Part shown: positions 8,204 to 15,607 of the stretch, piece by piece
How the letters are laid out: each line of letters starts with the position of its first letter
Position numbering within the stretch: the first letter of the stretch is position 1
DNA from: Trichomonas tenax
Lineage: Eukaryota > Parabasalia > Trichomonadida > Trichomonadidae
Direction: 5' to 3'
Length of the DNA stretch: 15,607 bases
Assembly (NCBI GenBank): GCA_023091735.1
Contig: JALKBU010001161.1
Location: 1 to 15,607, forward strand
Program-made: the position numbers and the translations under genes
The notes under the pieces: model-generated
Told to the model about the DNA's origin: nothing
The model's input: only the letters and a program-made list of their open reading frames with translations
Database searches by the model: none

Positions 8204-8646
8204 CGTAGAGGAGATTCAGCAGGAACTTTAATGAATCCTTTCGTTCACGTAATATTCTGTTAGAATTTGATCGGAGAAGGATTGTCAATTGTATTCTTTC
8301 TTTATGCGGTAATCATCCTCCAGGTCACAATCCAGAGAATAACGAGCAAGGCTGGGAAACATTCGAACAATATTTCTACAAGCTTTTCAAACATTCAACA
8401 CCCATCAGAATCTCTCGACGGTTATCAACACAAATGAATAGCGTTGGAATTATGGCACGATTGGCCCAAAAGAAGCCAGATGATGCGTATGTAGAGCCTC
8501 AAGAAGAAGAAAGCACTACAGACGGTGCCGCTGCAGAACCTTCTAGTCCTGCAGAAGCAAGTTTTCGAATTACTGTTGATCAATTACAATCGATTCTCCA
8601 TGACAAGCTACAAGATTTCATTTCCAGGCAAGCTGAGAAGGCTTGA

Positions 8647-9812
8647 TATTATTGCATATTCAATAAAATTGTTTGTTTACCATGTTTTACTACATAGATC
8701 AGCTTTTTAAAGGAAATAATATTAATAATCTTGTGTATTTTTTAATCATAAAACGAAACTACATCCAAAATAATAACGATCAGTTGCTTTAGAATTGCGA
8801 AATCATGCATTTATGGGCTCAAAAGATTAAATGTTTCGGAAAAAATCCAATTTAAAAAATAAATTTTTATGAAAATTTTTCCATTGAGAAGAATGATACG
8901 AAAATGCGTATCTCAAGATTGTCCGCAGCTTTTCACCCAAAACTTGGTGTATATATTAGCATTAGTATGTGCATTATGTAACCAAAGTTTCGAGCCAAAA
9001 TAAGAAAAAAAACCCCTTTCCATACCTCTTTTTATTACGTTTATCATAGCTTTATGATATAATTCTTGTTTGATTAATTAAAAATAATGTGTTTTTCGAA
9101 GTATTACAAAATTTATAAAACATGTAAATTCTATGATTTACCTTATATATGCGTGTGAACTAAGATCCTAAGCTTTGCAAGATATGGTTTGTTATAGACA
9201 GGAGTGACAACATATCATATCAGTAATTAATCATAGATATGATTCTATTCTTTACTATTGATATGTTCAGAATCTGTCTGCCTCTAATGTTTCTTGTTTT
9301 CAGAACATTGAACACTCTCTACACAGATAAGTGGAGCATTTTTGCAACTCGAGAAAAAACACCACAAAAAAAATTGACAAAATTTCTCTGATTCAAAGTT
9401 GCCTCTCTCTGGCTAGAAAGTGCATGATTTAGAAATCAGAGATTTCTTCAGATTACCCATTGACGTAATCAGACGCTATCATCATTTTGAAATGAAATCG
9501 ATCGATCTCATATTTTGATACGACATCATCGAACCTCGTTTTCTCGTCATCGATATTAAATATATATAATGTATGCTTTATAGTTATCACCATTATTAGA
9601 CACAACATCTTGATTTCACACATTAAAACGATCTTGAATGTTATTTGAAATCACACTTTGATTGTGAAATGAATGGCAGCTATTCAGAGCTGATGTCTTG
9701 CGTTTCAAAAGATGATATTATCAATATTAACATCATGATTGCTAACTTCGAGCATTTGAAATCTTGGAATGTTTAGCAATGAGATTTTGAAAAATTGACA
9801 AATAGTTTTTAT
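8647..9812. other. AT-rich intergenic DNA between convergent genes
   Basis: The 1.17 kb between the end of the broken plus-strand gene and the end of the GRAM/VASt gene holds no ORF of note. An imperfect fold-back lies at 9196-9279. The stretch 8880-9030 is a little less AT-rich and ends in runs of A and C, but no known RNA or element was recognised. Confidence 0.6.
9196..9279. repeat. 84-bp imperfect fold-back
   Basis: AGACAG (9196-9201) pairs with CTGTCT (9274-9279), and ACATATCA (9210-9217) with TGATATGT (9259-9266). A near-palindrome TCATAGATATGA lies at 9231-9242. It sits between two convergent gene ends. It could be a decayed small inverted-repeat element or chance folding in AT-rich DNA. 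Confidence 0.45.
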
Positions 9813-10901
9813 TTAAACAACAAAGAAGAAGAACAGTGCTATGAATCCTGCCAACACGCGATACCAGTTAAGGTCTCTTGGTGAGAAGAATGTTAACAAT
9901 ATCGCAATAAGAAGCGTTATGAGAACAATGACATATGTTTGGTGCTTTCTCCACTGCCCTTCGAACTGGAGTTCATTAAACTGCTCATTCACAACCTTAG
10001 ACTTGATGAAGTTATAAATCATCATAATATGGCGGGAAACAGCAGCTTCGACGAATTCACGGTCCCAGGTTTCCTTGATCCAGTCAAGCGAATACGCACA
10101 TCTATAGATGAGTTTGTCTTCTTTCGTTCTGAAGTAGAATTGAACAGGAACGTGAAGGAAGCCTTGCTGAGCTGATCTCGAAAATGACATGAAGAGCTCG
10201 AGTGTGCACGTGTCTCCTGATTTCATCAATGAATGATGCGAAGAAACAGAAACAGATTGGAATAATGGCTGTTGATATTGAATAATTCGCGAAATGCCGT
10301 CTTTCGTCTTGTTCCAGTTTCCAATAACAACGTCGACGCATTCACATACCTTCAAGGCATCTGACCATAATTCTGACGATTTCAGCATTTTCATTATGTT
10401 GCCGATGTTTCCTACGATAACATCCTCCCATGTATGAGGGGCCCTCAAAACTGTTAACTTTCGCATAACTTCTGTGTCATCACGTTTAATTAAGCCATAA
10501 GAAGGCTTTTCTGTCTTTGTTGCATCGGTAAGAAGTAACACGTAAGACCAGAAAATGTCCCTGTTGTACATTTGTGAGATAATTACTGATTTTTCGTTTT
10601 GAAATTGCATAGAAACGCCTTTTTCAAGGCCTCTCCTTGTGACTTGTGTCATTTTTAGGATGGAGTTCCACGGGATGAGCGCAAGCCACATATTTTTGGA
10701 TGCTTTAGGCACAAACATCAGTTTTTTAGATGTAAATAAACATTCTCCAGTCGCAGAAGTTTTCTCGCCAAAGCAGGCGCAGGAAGTCCTGAAGATGACG
10801 TTCTCGTTGTTCGTCTGGTGGATGACGTTTTTCTTCGTGAATTCAGCGAGTTCTGCGATTTCAGACATTATTAATTTTGAAAGTGATCGAAGTTTTTCCA
10901 T
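9813..10901 (-). CDS. GRAM- and VASt-domain membrane protein (Lam/Aster-like)
   Basis: The 362-residue protein (from the ATG at 10901) has a GRAM-like domain at about 35-125: a G-E-C-L-F-T-S-K-K-L-M-F-V-P strand pair, then LIPWNSILKM, then the YNRDIFWSYVLLL helix. The region at about 155-305 fits a VASt (StART-like) fold. At the C-terminus a hydrophobic anchor at about 321-340 is followed by a second hydrophobic stretch (347-362). GRAM-VASt-TM is the layout of Lam/Ltc proteins in yeast and GRAMD1/Aster in animals, ER-anchored carriers that move sterol from the plasma membrane at contact sites. Sterol as cargo here is an inference. An in-frame TTG at 10916 is not used. An initiator-like TCACTT at 10886-10881 suggests the true start may be the second ATG at 10868 (MSEIAELAEF), 11 residues shorter. 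Confidence 0.65.
   Translation of the reverse strand: MEKLRSLSKLIMSEIAELAEFTKKNVIHQTNNENVIFRTSCACFGEKTSATGECLFTSKKLMFVPKASKNMWLALIPWNSILKMTQVTRRGLEKGVSMQFQNEKSVIISQMYNRDIFWSYVLLLTDATKTEKPSYGLIKRDDTEVMRKLTVLRAPHTWEDVIVGNIGNIMKMLKSSELWSDALKVCECVDVVIGNWNKTKDGISRIIQYQQPLFQSVSVSSHHSLMKSGDTCTLELFMSFSRSAQQGFLHVPVQFYFRTKEDKLIYRCAYSLDWIKETWDREFVEAAVSRHIMMIYNFIKSKVVNEQFNELQFEGQWRKHQTYVIVLITLLIAILLTFFSPRDLNWYRVLAGFIALFFFFVV
10881..10886 (-). promoter_or_regulatory. Possible initiator (Inr) of the GRAM/VASt gene
   Basis: TCACTT on the minus strand fits TCA+Py+(T/A). It would start transcription at 10884, 16 bases before the ATG at 10868. If real, the upstream ATG at 10901 is not part of the mRNA. Confidence 0.35.
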
Positions 10902-10994
10902 TTTAAATCTTAACAAAACTCGATTTTTGGCATTTTTATCGCATAATAGACCTATTTGTTGTCAAAATTAGGCCTTTTTTCTGTACACCAAGAT

Positions 10995-11490
10995 AGTTTT
11001 GTGCAAATATGACGAAATCACGCGTATCACGCTGGTTATAGATAAACTTTGATTATTCTTGATTAATTGTTGTATTCTTAGTGTTAAATTCGATATTTTT
11101 ATTTGTGATTCACAATATTTTTGGACAAAAAAGATTAAGTCACACGCATTACACCTGTTATAGATAATTCTCGAATACTCTTGATTATGTGTTGTATTCT
11201 TAGTGTTAAATTTGATATTTTGATTTTTGATCATAATATTTAGTGCAAATATGATGAAATCACACATATCACACCGGCCATAGATAAGCATCGATTATAT
11301 TTGAAAAAAATATTGTATTCTTAGTGTTAAATTCGATATTTCTATTTATGTTCACAATATTTTTGCGCAAATATGACAAAGTCACACGTATCACACCGGT
11401 TAGGGATAAACCTCAATAGATTTTTATCAAATTGTGCAGGATCATTGCTTACTCTTTTATTTTTATTTGAAATCAAAACATTTTTGTGCA
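10995..11490. repeat. ~121-bp tandem repeat, at least four copies plus a remnant
   Basis: The anchor G(T/C)GCAAATATGA, or its degenerate form, begins at 11001, 11123, 11243, 11365 and, shortened, at 11486, giving spacings of 120-122 bp. Each full copy then reads TCACACGTATCACACCGGTT-like sequence, ATAGATAA, and a GTATTCTTAGTGTTAAATT-like block ending in TTCACAATATTTT. The first three copies are similar over their whole length; the fourth loses similarity after about 60 bp. The array lies wholly between the divergent GRAM/VASt and Rab genes. Confidence 0.85.
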
Positions 11491-11918
11491 AAAAGTGAAT
11501 AATTGTCAGATGTCAATCTAACAGCATACTAAATTAAGTAGATTCTTTGGAATTAATACTTAATGATGGTCTAAACGCAATGATTTGCCCGATTTTGAGC
11601 AAAACATTGTTTGAAATGTGGAAATGAAGAATTCACTTTGTCATTCAGTACAACTTAACGTTATCTAACTATTACATGATGGCACGGTAAACGGCTCTCA
11701 TATTATCGACAAAATGTTTTAATATCTATGATGAGCCACTTAACTTCAGAGACTTCAATACCTGTGACTATGCGTGTCTAATTCCGATGCGTTGAGTCAA
11801 TTAAAAAAAAAATTGAATTATTTTCCAAAAATAGCAGCTTTAGGAAGTTCATAACTTAAAGATTAGCTGCTAATTTGCTTACGGAGAGTGTAATTAACGA
11901 ATTTCGATAAAATGTTTT
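11491..11918. other. AT-rich intergenic DNA upstream of the Rab gene
   Basis: No ORF, RNA gene or repeat copy was recognised between the end of the 121-bp array and the Rab initiator. The Rab promoter region must lie here. Confidence 0.5.
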
Positions 11919-11928
11919 TCATTTCATT
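11919..11928 (+). promoter_or_regulatory. Initiator(s) of the Rab-like gene
   Basis: Two overlapping-phase TCATT motifs, at 11919-11923 and 11924-11928, lie just before the ATG at 11935. They would give leaders of 14 or 9 bases, the usual length range for trichomonad initiators. Confidence 0.5.
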
Positions 11929-11934
11929 TTTTTC

Positions 11935-12516
11935 ATGGATCCAATCAAAACCATTTTTTTGGGCGCGGGCGGTGTCGGCAAAACCTGCCTTGTTTTTTAC
12001 GCAGTAGACCACACATTCAATGATTTGAGTTCTCCAACGATTGGAGCAACAACAGCCACAATTAGTATTCGAAATGCTAAACATGATATTATAAAATTCG
12101 CATTGATGGATACTGCTGGACAAGAAAAATACAGATCTATCATTCCAATTTATTTTAGAAATGCTCAGATTGCAATTTTTGTTTATGATATTACAAATAA
12201 AGATAGTTTTCGTGAACTCAGAGAGTTTCATACACTTCTAACTAGGAATGTCAAGGATGAAGTAATGCTTGTTGTCGTTGGAGCCAAAAAAGATCTTGAA
12301 AGTGAAAGAGCTGTTTCATTTGAAGAGGGAAACGAGTACGCAAAAGAAATCAAAGCAAAAATATTTACAGAACTCTCCTCTAAAACAGGAGAAGGCGTTG
12401 CCGAATTATTCGATTTAATTGCTAATGATCAATCAATTGCTTCCATCATTAAAGAGGATCCTTTACATCAATTCCAGATAGGAAGCGATCTCAAGAAAAA
12501 GAAATGCACCTGTTAA
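11935..12516 (+). CDS. Rab-family small GTPase with altered G4 motif
   Basis: The 193-residue protein has the length and motif order of a Rab switch protein controlling vesicle traffic. The P-loop is GAGGVGKT (10-17), switch I SPTIGATTA has Thr35, switch II is DTAGQEKYRS (59-68), and SSKTGEGV (148-155) stands for the G5 motif. The C-terminus KKKKCTC ends in CxC, a double geranylgeranylation signal for membrane attachment. The usual NKxD guanine-recognition motif reads AKKD (117-120), so the Asn is replaced by Ala. The Trp before DTAGQE is Met, and the IGVDF-type Rab signature reads IGATT. It is therefore a divergent Rab with possibly altered nucleotide binding. The start ATG follows two initiator motifs directly. 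It is divergent from the GRAM/VASt gene. Confidence 0.92.
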   Translation: MDPIKTIFLGAGGVGKTCLVFYAVDHTFNDLSSPTIGATTATISIRNAKHDIIKFALMDTAGQEKYRSIIPIYFRNAQIAIFVYDITNKDSFRELREFHTLLTRNVKDEVMLVVVGAKKDLESERAVSFEEGNEYAKEIKAKIFTELSSKTGEGVAELFDLIANDQSIASIIKEDPLHQFQIGSDLKKKKCTC

Positions 12517-13143
12517 TTTTTATATATTTTGCGGAAATATTGAGTTATTACTCTCTACTATTAAACTATGTTCTTTTGTCTTCTAGTACTACTTGTTGGC
12601 GGATTATCCACCTCCAAAAACAATTTTTTGAGATTATTATTATTGAAAACAAACCTTATTGTCAACAATTTGATACATCTTCATGACGCTAATTAATTTG
12701 CATAAATCAGAGCAAAACATTAGAAATATGAGAAATTAAAATAAAGAATTTGAAGCATGAGAATATGGTGAAATGATAGAAATAAATGTTTGTATTGTTG
12801 TCTAATTCTTAAAAACTATGGTAATTGGAGAAATACTTAATGAAAATTGAATTGATGTATGAATCAAAAACAATATATAGAGCATATATTATAGAACAAC
12901 TACTATAAGATTCAATAATCAAAATTGATCAAATCAAAAAATAATTTTGTGCTGGAAATATATTTTTTGCCAAATGATTCATTCATCAATATATAGACTC
13001 ACCATATCGCAATTGATCTACAGATAAAATATCATTTATTAAAACTTGATTTAAATTTTTGCAGGAAAAATAATGTTGATGAATGTCACTTTTGTTATAT
13101 TTTCGAAAATCTGGAATATTGTTATGCAAAGAGTTTTAAACAA
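12517..13143. other. Very AT-rich intergenic DNA, no gene seen
   Basis: The gap between the Rab-like gene and the following plus-strand ORF is very AT-rich (about 22% G+C by hand count over 12841-12900), with stops in all frames. An initiator-like TCACTT occurs near 13086, 58 bases before the ATG at 13144. It could serve that gene, though the distance is long for this promoter type. Confidence 0.55.
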
Positions 13144-13968
13144 ATGTCAGAAAATAAATTTGTGAAGAAATTTTTGTCCCTCTCAATTTTTCAAAAATTT
13201 TTCTTGTTTACAAAACCCATTTTTATAAATATGAATAAAGAAGCTGAAGCGCGTGCTTTTGTTAATCAAAAGTTAGAGAAAAACTCTCACATTGTCGAAC
13301 TAATGAAGAAATTCCTGCGCAAATTCTCAAAGCATTTACGCAGAGATTTCTTGTATTTATTAGTGAGAATTTCATCAACGGAATTCAACATTCCAACTGT
13401 TCGCACGGACTGGCGAACAAGAAAGGGAATGCTTTCATTCCTCGCAGACATCTGGCCACAACTCAAAGACTTAATTAATCATGATACGTTTTTCAAGTGG
13501 TTTTGTTTGCATTTCTCACAGCTTGACACATTACTTCTTAATCGCAAGTTCGTAATGTTCATCTACAGGAACTGGGACAGATATAAATCAACTTTGTCAC
13601 ACCCAAATATCGGATTTTTTTTAGCTTTACATTTTACACAAATTGAGCGGCTCCTCTCGAATGCAGACACGACGGAGGAAGATCCTTCATCGGTAATCAG
13701 CCAGTTTGAACCTGGACCAAAATTCTGCGAGATCATCAGAGATTTCCTTGGAGTAGAGAAAGCTCAAACTACTAATTGTCTAATTTCCAGTCAGAGTCAA
13801 ACTGGAGTTAGCCCAGAAATAGTTCCTGATGCGATGCCTCCTAGTGATGAAATCAACCCTGTTGTAGTCAATGGTTATGAGACATATGATACATTCAATG
13901 TCGATGATTATCAATGCGCTGCACAAACGGACGATCTTCATCAAGTTTTCGCAGATTTTATTATTTAA
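13144..13968 (+). CDS. Unrecognised protein, helical N-terminal domain and acidic tail
   Basis: The ORF has 274 codons from the ATG at 13144. The first 29 codons (Phe/Lys-rich, from AT-rich DNA) look unlike the rest, so translation may really begin at 13231 (MNKEAEARAF), giving 245 residues. Residues about 30-205 are rich in Leu, Phe, Trp and basic residues in a pattern of amphipathic helices (for example KKFLRKFSKHLRRDFLYLL and FFKWFCLHFSQLDTLL). Two similar short segments, CLHFSQLDTLL and ALHFTQIERLL, about 50 residues apart, hint at an internal repeat. From about 208 on, the chain is Ser/Asp/Glu-rich, probably disordered, and ends FADFII. No signal peptide, catalytic motif or zinc-binding motif is visible. 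Base composition is consistent with real coding sequence. Function and family are unknown. Confidence 0.6.
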   Translation: MSENKFVKKFLSLSIFQKFFLFTKPIFINMNKEAEARAFVNQKLEKNSHIVELMKKFLRKFSKHLRRDFLYLLVRISSTEFNIPTVRTDWRTRKGMLSFLADIWPQLKDLINHDTFFKWFCLHFSQLDTLLLNRKFVMFIYRNWDRYKSTLSHPNIGFFLALHFTQIERLLSNADTTEEDPSSVISQFEPGPKFCEIIRDFLGVEKAQTTNCLISSQSQTGVSPEIVPDAMPPSDEINPVVVNGYETYDTFNVDDYQCAAQTDDLHQVFADFII

Positions 13969-13979
13969 AGGTTGACTTT

Positions 13980-14716
13980 ACCCAATTAAGGATCGTTCAA
14001 CGACCCGAGGGGACTGTCGGTTTATCCATAGTTTCCAGGCCAATCGCCAGTAGGCAAAAAAGACATTTTGCTGATGGTTTGAACAGCTGTTTTGAAATTA
14101 TGACTGGATTCTTAAATGACGCTGCTAGCTGATAAGAATTTAGCCCCACTGGTTCCTCAAACATATACTTAGTGGTATGTGCGGTTCCATGATGGCCACA
14201 AAAAGGTTTCAACCTTTTGCAGACTGTAGTATTGGTTAATCGATCGTTTCAAACGAGGTCCGTTCCTGATCTAATACATCAGTGCAGTTTTACCTCTGTT
14301 TGCGATTGTGTAGTTCTCTCCTTCGACAGGTGTTCTTCTTTTTCGAAAAACATCCGGACGTAGAACATCGCGAATTTTTTGTCTTTACAAAAAGTTGCGA
14401 ATATTATAATTTATTGGAAACTGATGTGCGCGACCCAGACGCCAGGGCGACCGGTGTCTTGTCATTTGGTCTAAAGGCTCTCAACAAGCCTTTGCGGTAG
14501 GACCGACTGCTCATGCTCTTAGGGCCGACTGGCGGGTTATTATAAGTTTACGCAGAAATGTGGCAACGAATTGGAATAAGGGGATGACCAAGCCATAAGG
14601 GCAACTTGTGACCCATTCCACCCACCGCTCAGAGGAACTCCAGGTTAGTTGAAAGCTGTTGAGCAAGTAGCTAATTCTTTTGAAGTACCCTCTGGGCACC
14701 CAGTCGTTCTTTTTTT
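13980..14716. other. GC-richer, hairpin-rich stretch without a convincing ORF
   Basis: By hand count 14401-14700 is about 49% G+C, against about 22% in nearby intergenic DNA. Short perfect hairpins are frequent: AAAAGGTT-TC-AACCTTTT near 14200, TTTTTCGAAAAA near 14340, AAAGGCT/AGCCTTT near 14473, and CTGGG-CA-CCCAG at 14692-14703. The last is followed by a run of seven T at 14710-14716, which would suit an RNA polymerase III stop on the plus strand. Open frames on both strands are under 75 codons and match nothing recognised. No tRNA, 5S or known rRNA core motif was found. It may be a structured non-coding RNA gene or a decayed, transferred or mobile sequence. Confidence 0.4.
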
Positions 14717-15393
14717 ACTATTTTTTCTGTATGCATTTTATTTGTGTTTTAATTTGGGGGATTGCCTTTATGATAGATAATATGATATCATTTTTGATGC
14801 TAACTATCTAAAGACTTTTAGCACGATGGTATTCATATTTCTATCAAGTAGTGTTTACATTTTTTTCTTTTTAAGAAAAAAGCACAACATCGAAATGATA
14901 TTTCGATATGTTCAAAAAGGTTTTCGAGATAGAAGTTATTTCGAAAGAAGATCTCATTTTCTTCCACAAAAGGAAGTTGCAGCCACCTTTTTGAACCATT
15001 ATTTCATGAATATCATTACGAGTATTATTTTTCTTGAGATCTCAAGTGAGCTGTCCAAAACATCAACTCAAGTTGAGGTGTTTATAACTATGAGACGATT
15101 TTGAGAGGTTAACTTCGAGATTTTAATTTTCGAAATAATATATGAGTCCGAGTTGATCAAAATGAGTAAGTGACTATAAATACAAAGAGATTTATATAGG
15201 GTGTGCAAGGGTATGTTTTGAGCAGAAAGATAGAGAATCAGTTGAAATGTTATAATAACATCATTATAAACCCTATCAAATTTAAGCATTATAGCTATGG
15301 TTTAAAGTTTCCATTTCGATTATAGGTCATTCAAATATCACAATTTTGACATCCGTCGTTTTTTTGCACAATTTGGGTATCAAAATTTTTTCT
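14717..15393. other. AT-rich DNA with no clear gene
   Basis: A 92-codon plus-strand ORF (14826-15104) starts in a Phe-rich run and shows no known motif, so it is not called. TATAGGGTGT at 15195-15204 resembles the reverse complement of the suggested mariner end at 1214-1223. Nothing else was recognised. Confidence 0.5.
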
Positions 15394-15607
15394 TGAGTTA
15401 GTAATTAGATGTTCGCGTAATCCACGACTGCGCCGTGGCTTCCACGAACATCTATTTAAATATATTTACGACAGAGTTAGTTTTACAAGTTAGGTCCCCC
15501 CCCCCCCTATATAGAAAATAAATTTTTGAATTACTTACAAAACTAACGTTAATTTTATTTTGGAATTCCTGACTTTATAAAATGTATTCAGTTTTGAAAA
15601 TAATTTA
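15394..15607 (-). repeat. Dispersed repeat module, right inverted copy
   Basis: The reverse complement follows 301-554 in order: AAAACTGAAT, the 24-base and 27-base exact blocks, the G-tract (here twelve C on the plus strand, 15496-15507), the hairpin, and the end TGAGTTAGTAAT (15394-15405). The copy reaches the window edge, so its outer limit is unknown. The two copies point their hairpin ends toward each other. Confidence 0.8.
15406..15454. other. Long hairpin in the right repeat module
   Basis: TAGATGTTCG (15406-15415) pairs with CGAACATCTA (15445-15454), and CCACG (15422-15426) with CGTGG (15434-15438) around a 7-base loop. It has the same two-stem shape as 494-542, but a different inner-stem sequence. 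Confidence 0.88.

Larger units (their letters stand above)
7877..8646 (+). pseudogene. Broken gene of unknown function in three reading frames
   Basis: Coding-like sequence runs through three frames in succession. Frame A (7877-8131) gives 84 residues, from about residue 45 a charged helix (VKKEYEEYVRKINELK) likely to form a coiled coil. Frame B (about 8127-8231) continues the charged pattern (ENSKNIQNVEEIQQEL). Frame C (8209-8646, no early ATG) starts SFRSRNILLEFDRRR, passes a Cys-His-Pro-containing part (CGNHPPG) and an acidic Glu/Ser/Ala-rich linker, and ends in a helix (VDQLQSILHDKLQDF). The shifts fall in an A7 tract (8121-8127) and near CTTTAA (8226-8231), each explained by one extra base. 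A 33-bp in-frame tandem duplication lies at 8126-8173. It may be a decayed gene, or a live one with homopolymer errors in the assembly. The family was not recognised. The stretch 8434-8646 alone could be read as a 70-residue ORF. Confidence 0.5.

Noticed and set aside
10639..10971. 110-codon plus-strand ORF
   Set aside because: It is antisense to the start of the GRAM/VASt gene and shows no motif.
10968..11291. 107-codon minus-strand ORF
   Set aside because: It is built from the 121-bp tandem repeats, and its sequence simply follows the repeat unit.
11863..12231. 122-codon minus-strand ORF
   Set aside because: It overlaps the Rab-like gene on the opposite strand and shows no motif, so it is a shadow.
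14282..14500. Short ORF in the GC-rich island
   Set aside because: It has 72 codons, no motif, and comparable open frames exist on the other strand.
13980..14716. Ribosomal RNA fragment
   Set aside because: AGAGGAACTC at 14631-14640 recalls the sarcin-ricin loop, but the surrounding sequence does not follow any rRNA core.
14826..15104. 92-codon plus-strand ORF near the right end
   Set aside because: It begins in a Phe-rich, low-complexity run and shows no recognised domain or initiator.

Overview
The window reads as nuclear DNA of a parabasalid protist, most likely Tritrichomonas foetus or a close relative. This is an inference from several signs. The DNA is AT-rich. The genes are uninterrupted, and three of them have a trichomonad-type initiator (TCA+Py+T) just upstream of an ATG. 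The gene content fits too: a leucine-rich-repeat/PP2C phosphatase fusion, a Pmp-like beta-helix surface protein with a single C-terminal membrane anchor, a GRAM/VASt protein, a Rab-type GTPase and a mariner (D34D) transposase relic. No search could be run, so the species is not certain.

Layout. 1-124 is a pure GTTA microsatellite. 301-554 is a dispersed-repeat module ending in a strong hairpin. 600-770 is a second, more degenerate direct copy. 805-1146 is the 3' part of a mariner transposase. A block of three minus-strand genes follows: a type II membrane glycosyltransferase-like protein (1283-2494), a Pmp-like membrane protein that looks 5'-truncated (3070-4404), and an LRR-PP2C phosphatase with an N-myristoylation-type start (4601-7066). 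A plus-strand broken gene of unknown function lies at about 7877-8646. A GRAM/VASt lipid-transfer-type protein (9813-10901, minus) and a Rab-like GTPase (11935-12516, plus) diverge from an intergenic region holding at least four ~121-bp tandem repeats. An unrecognised 274-codon ORF (13144-13968, plus) follows. After it comes a GC-richer, hairpin-rich stretch without a convincing ORF (about 13980-14716), then AT-rich DNA. The window closes with an inverted copy of the left repeat module (15394-15607).

The genes form no operon, as expected for a eukaryote. Several products would act at membranes: PP2C tethered by myristate, Rab tethered by a prenylated CxC tail, GRAM/VASt at ER contact sites, and glycosyltransferase and Pmp-like proteins in the secretory pathway. 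A common pathway is not shown.

The most interesting signals are listed here. (1) An inverted pair of repeat modules bounds the window, each with a long hairpin whose stem has compensatory base changes between copies. (2) A 33-bp tandem duplication inside the broken gene carries an inverted copy of downstream sequence, the signature of a template switch. (3) The ~121-bp tandem repeats lie in the divergent intergenic region. (4) The Rab-like GTPase lacks the Asn of its NKxD motif. (5) The GC-rich structured stretch ends in a hairpin plus T-run. No clearly new multi-gene system could be demonstrated.
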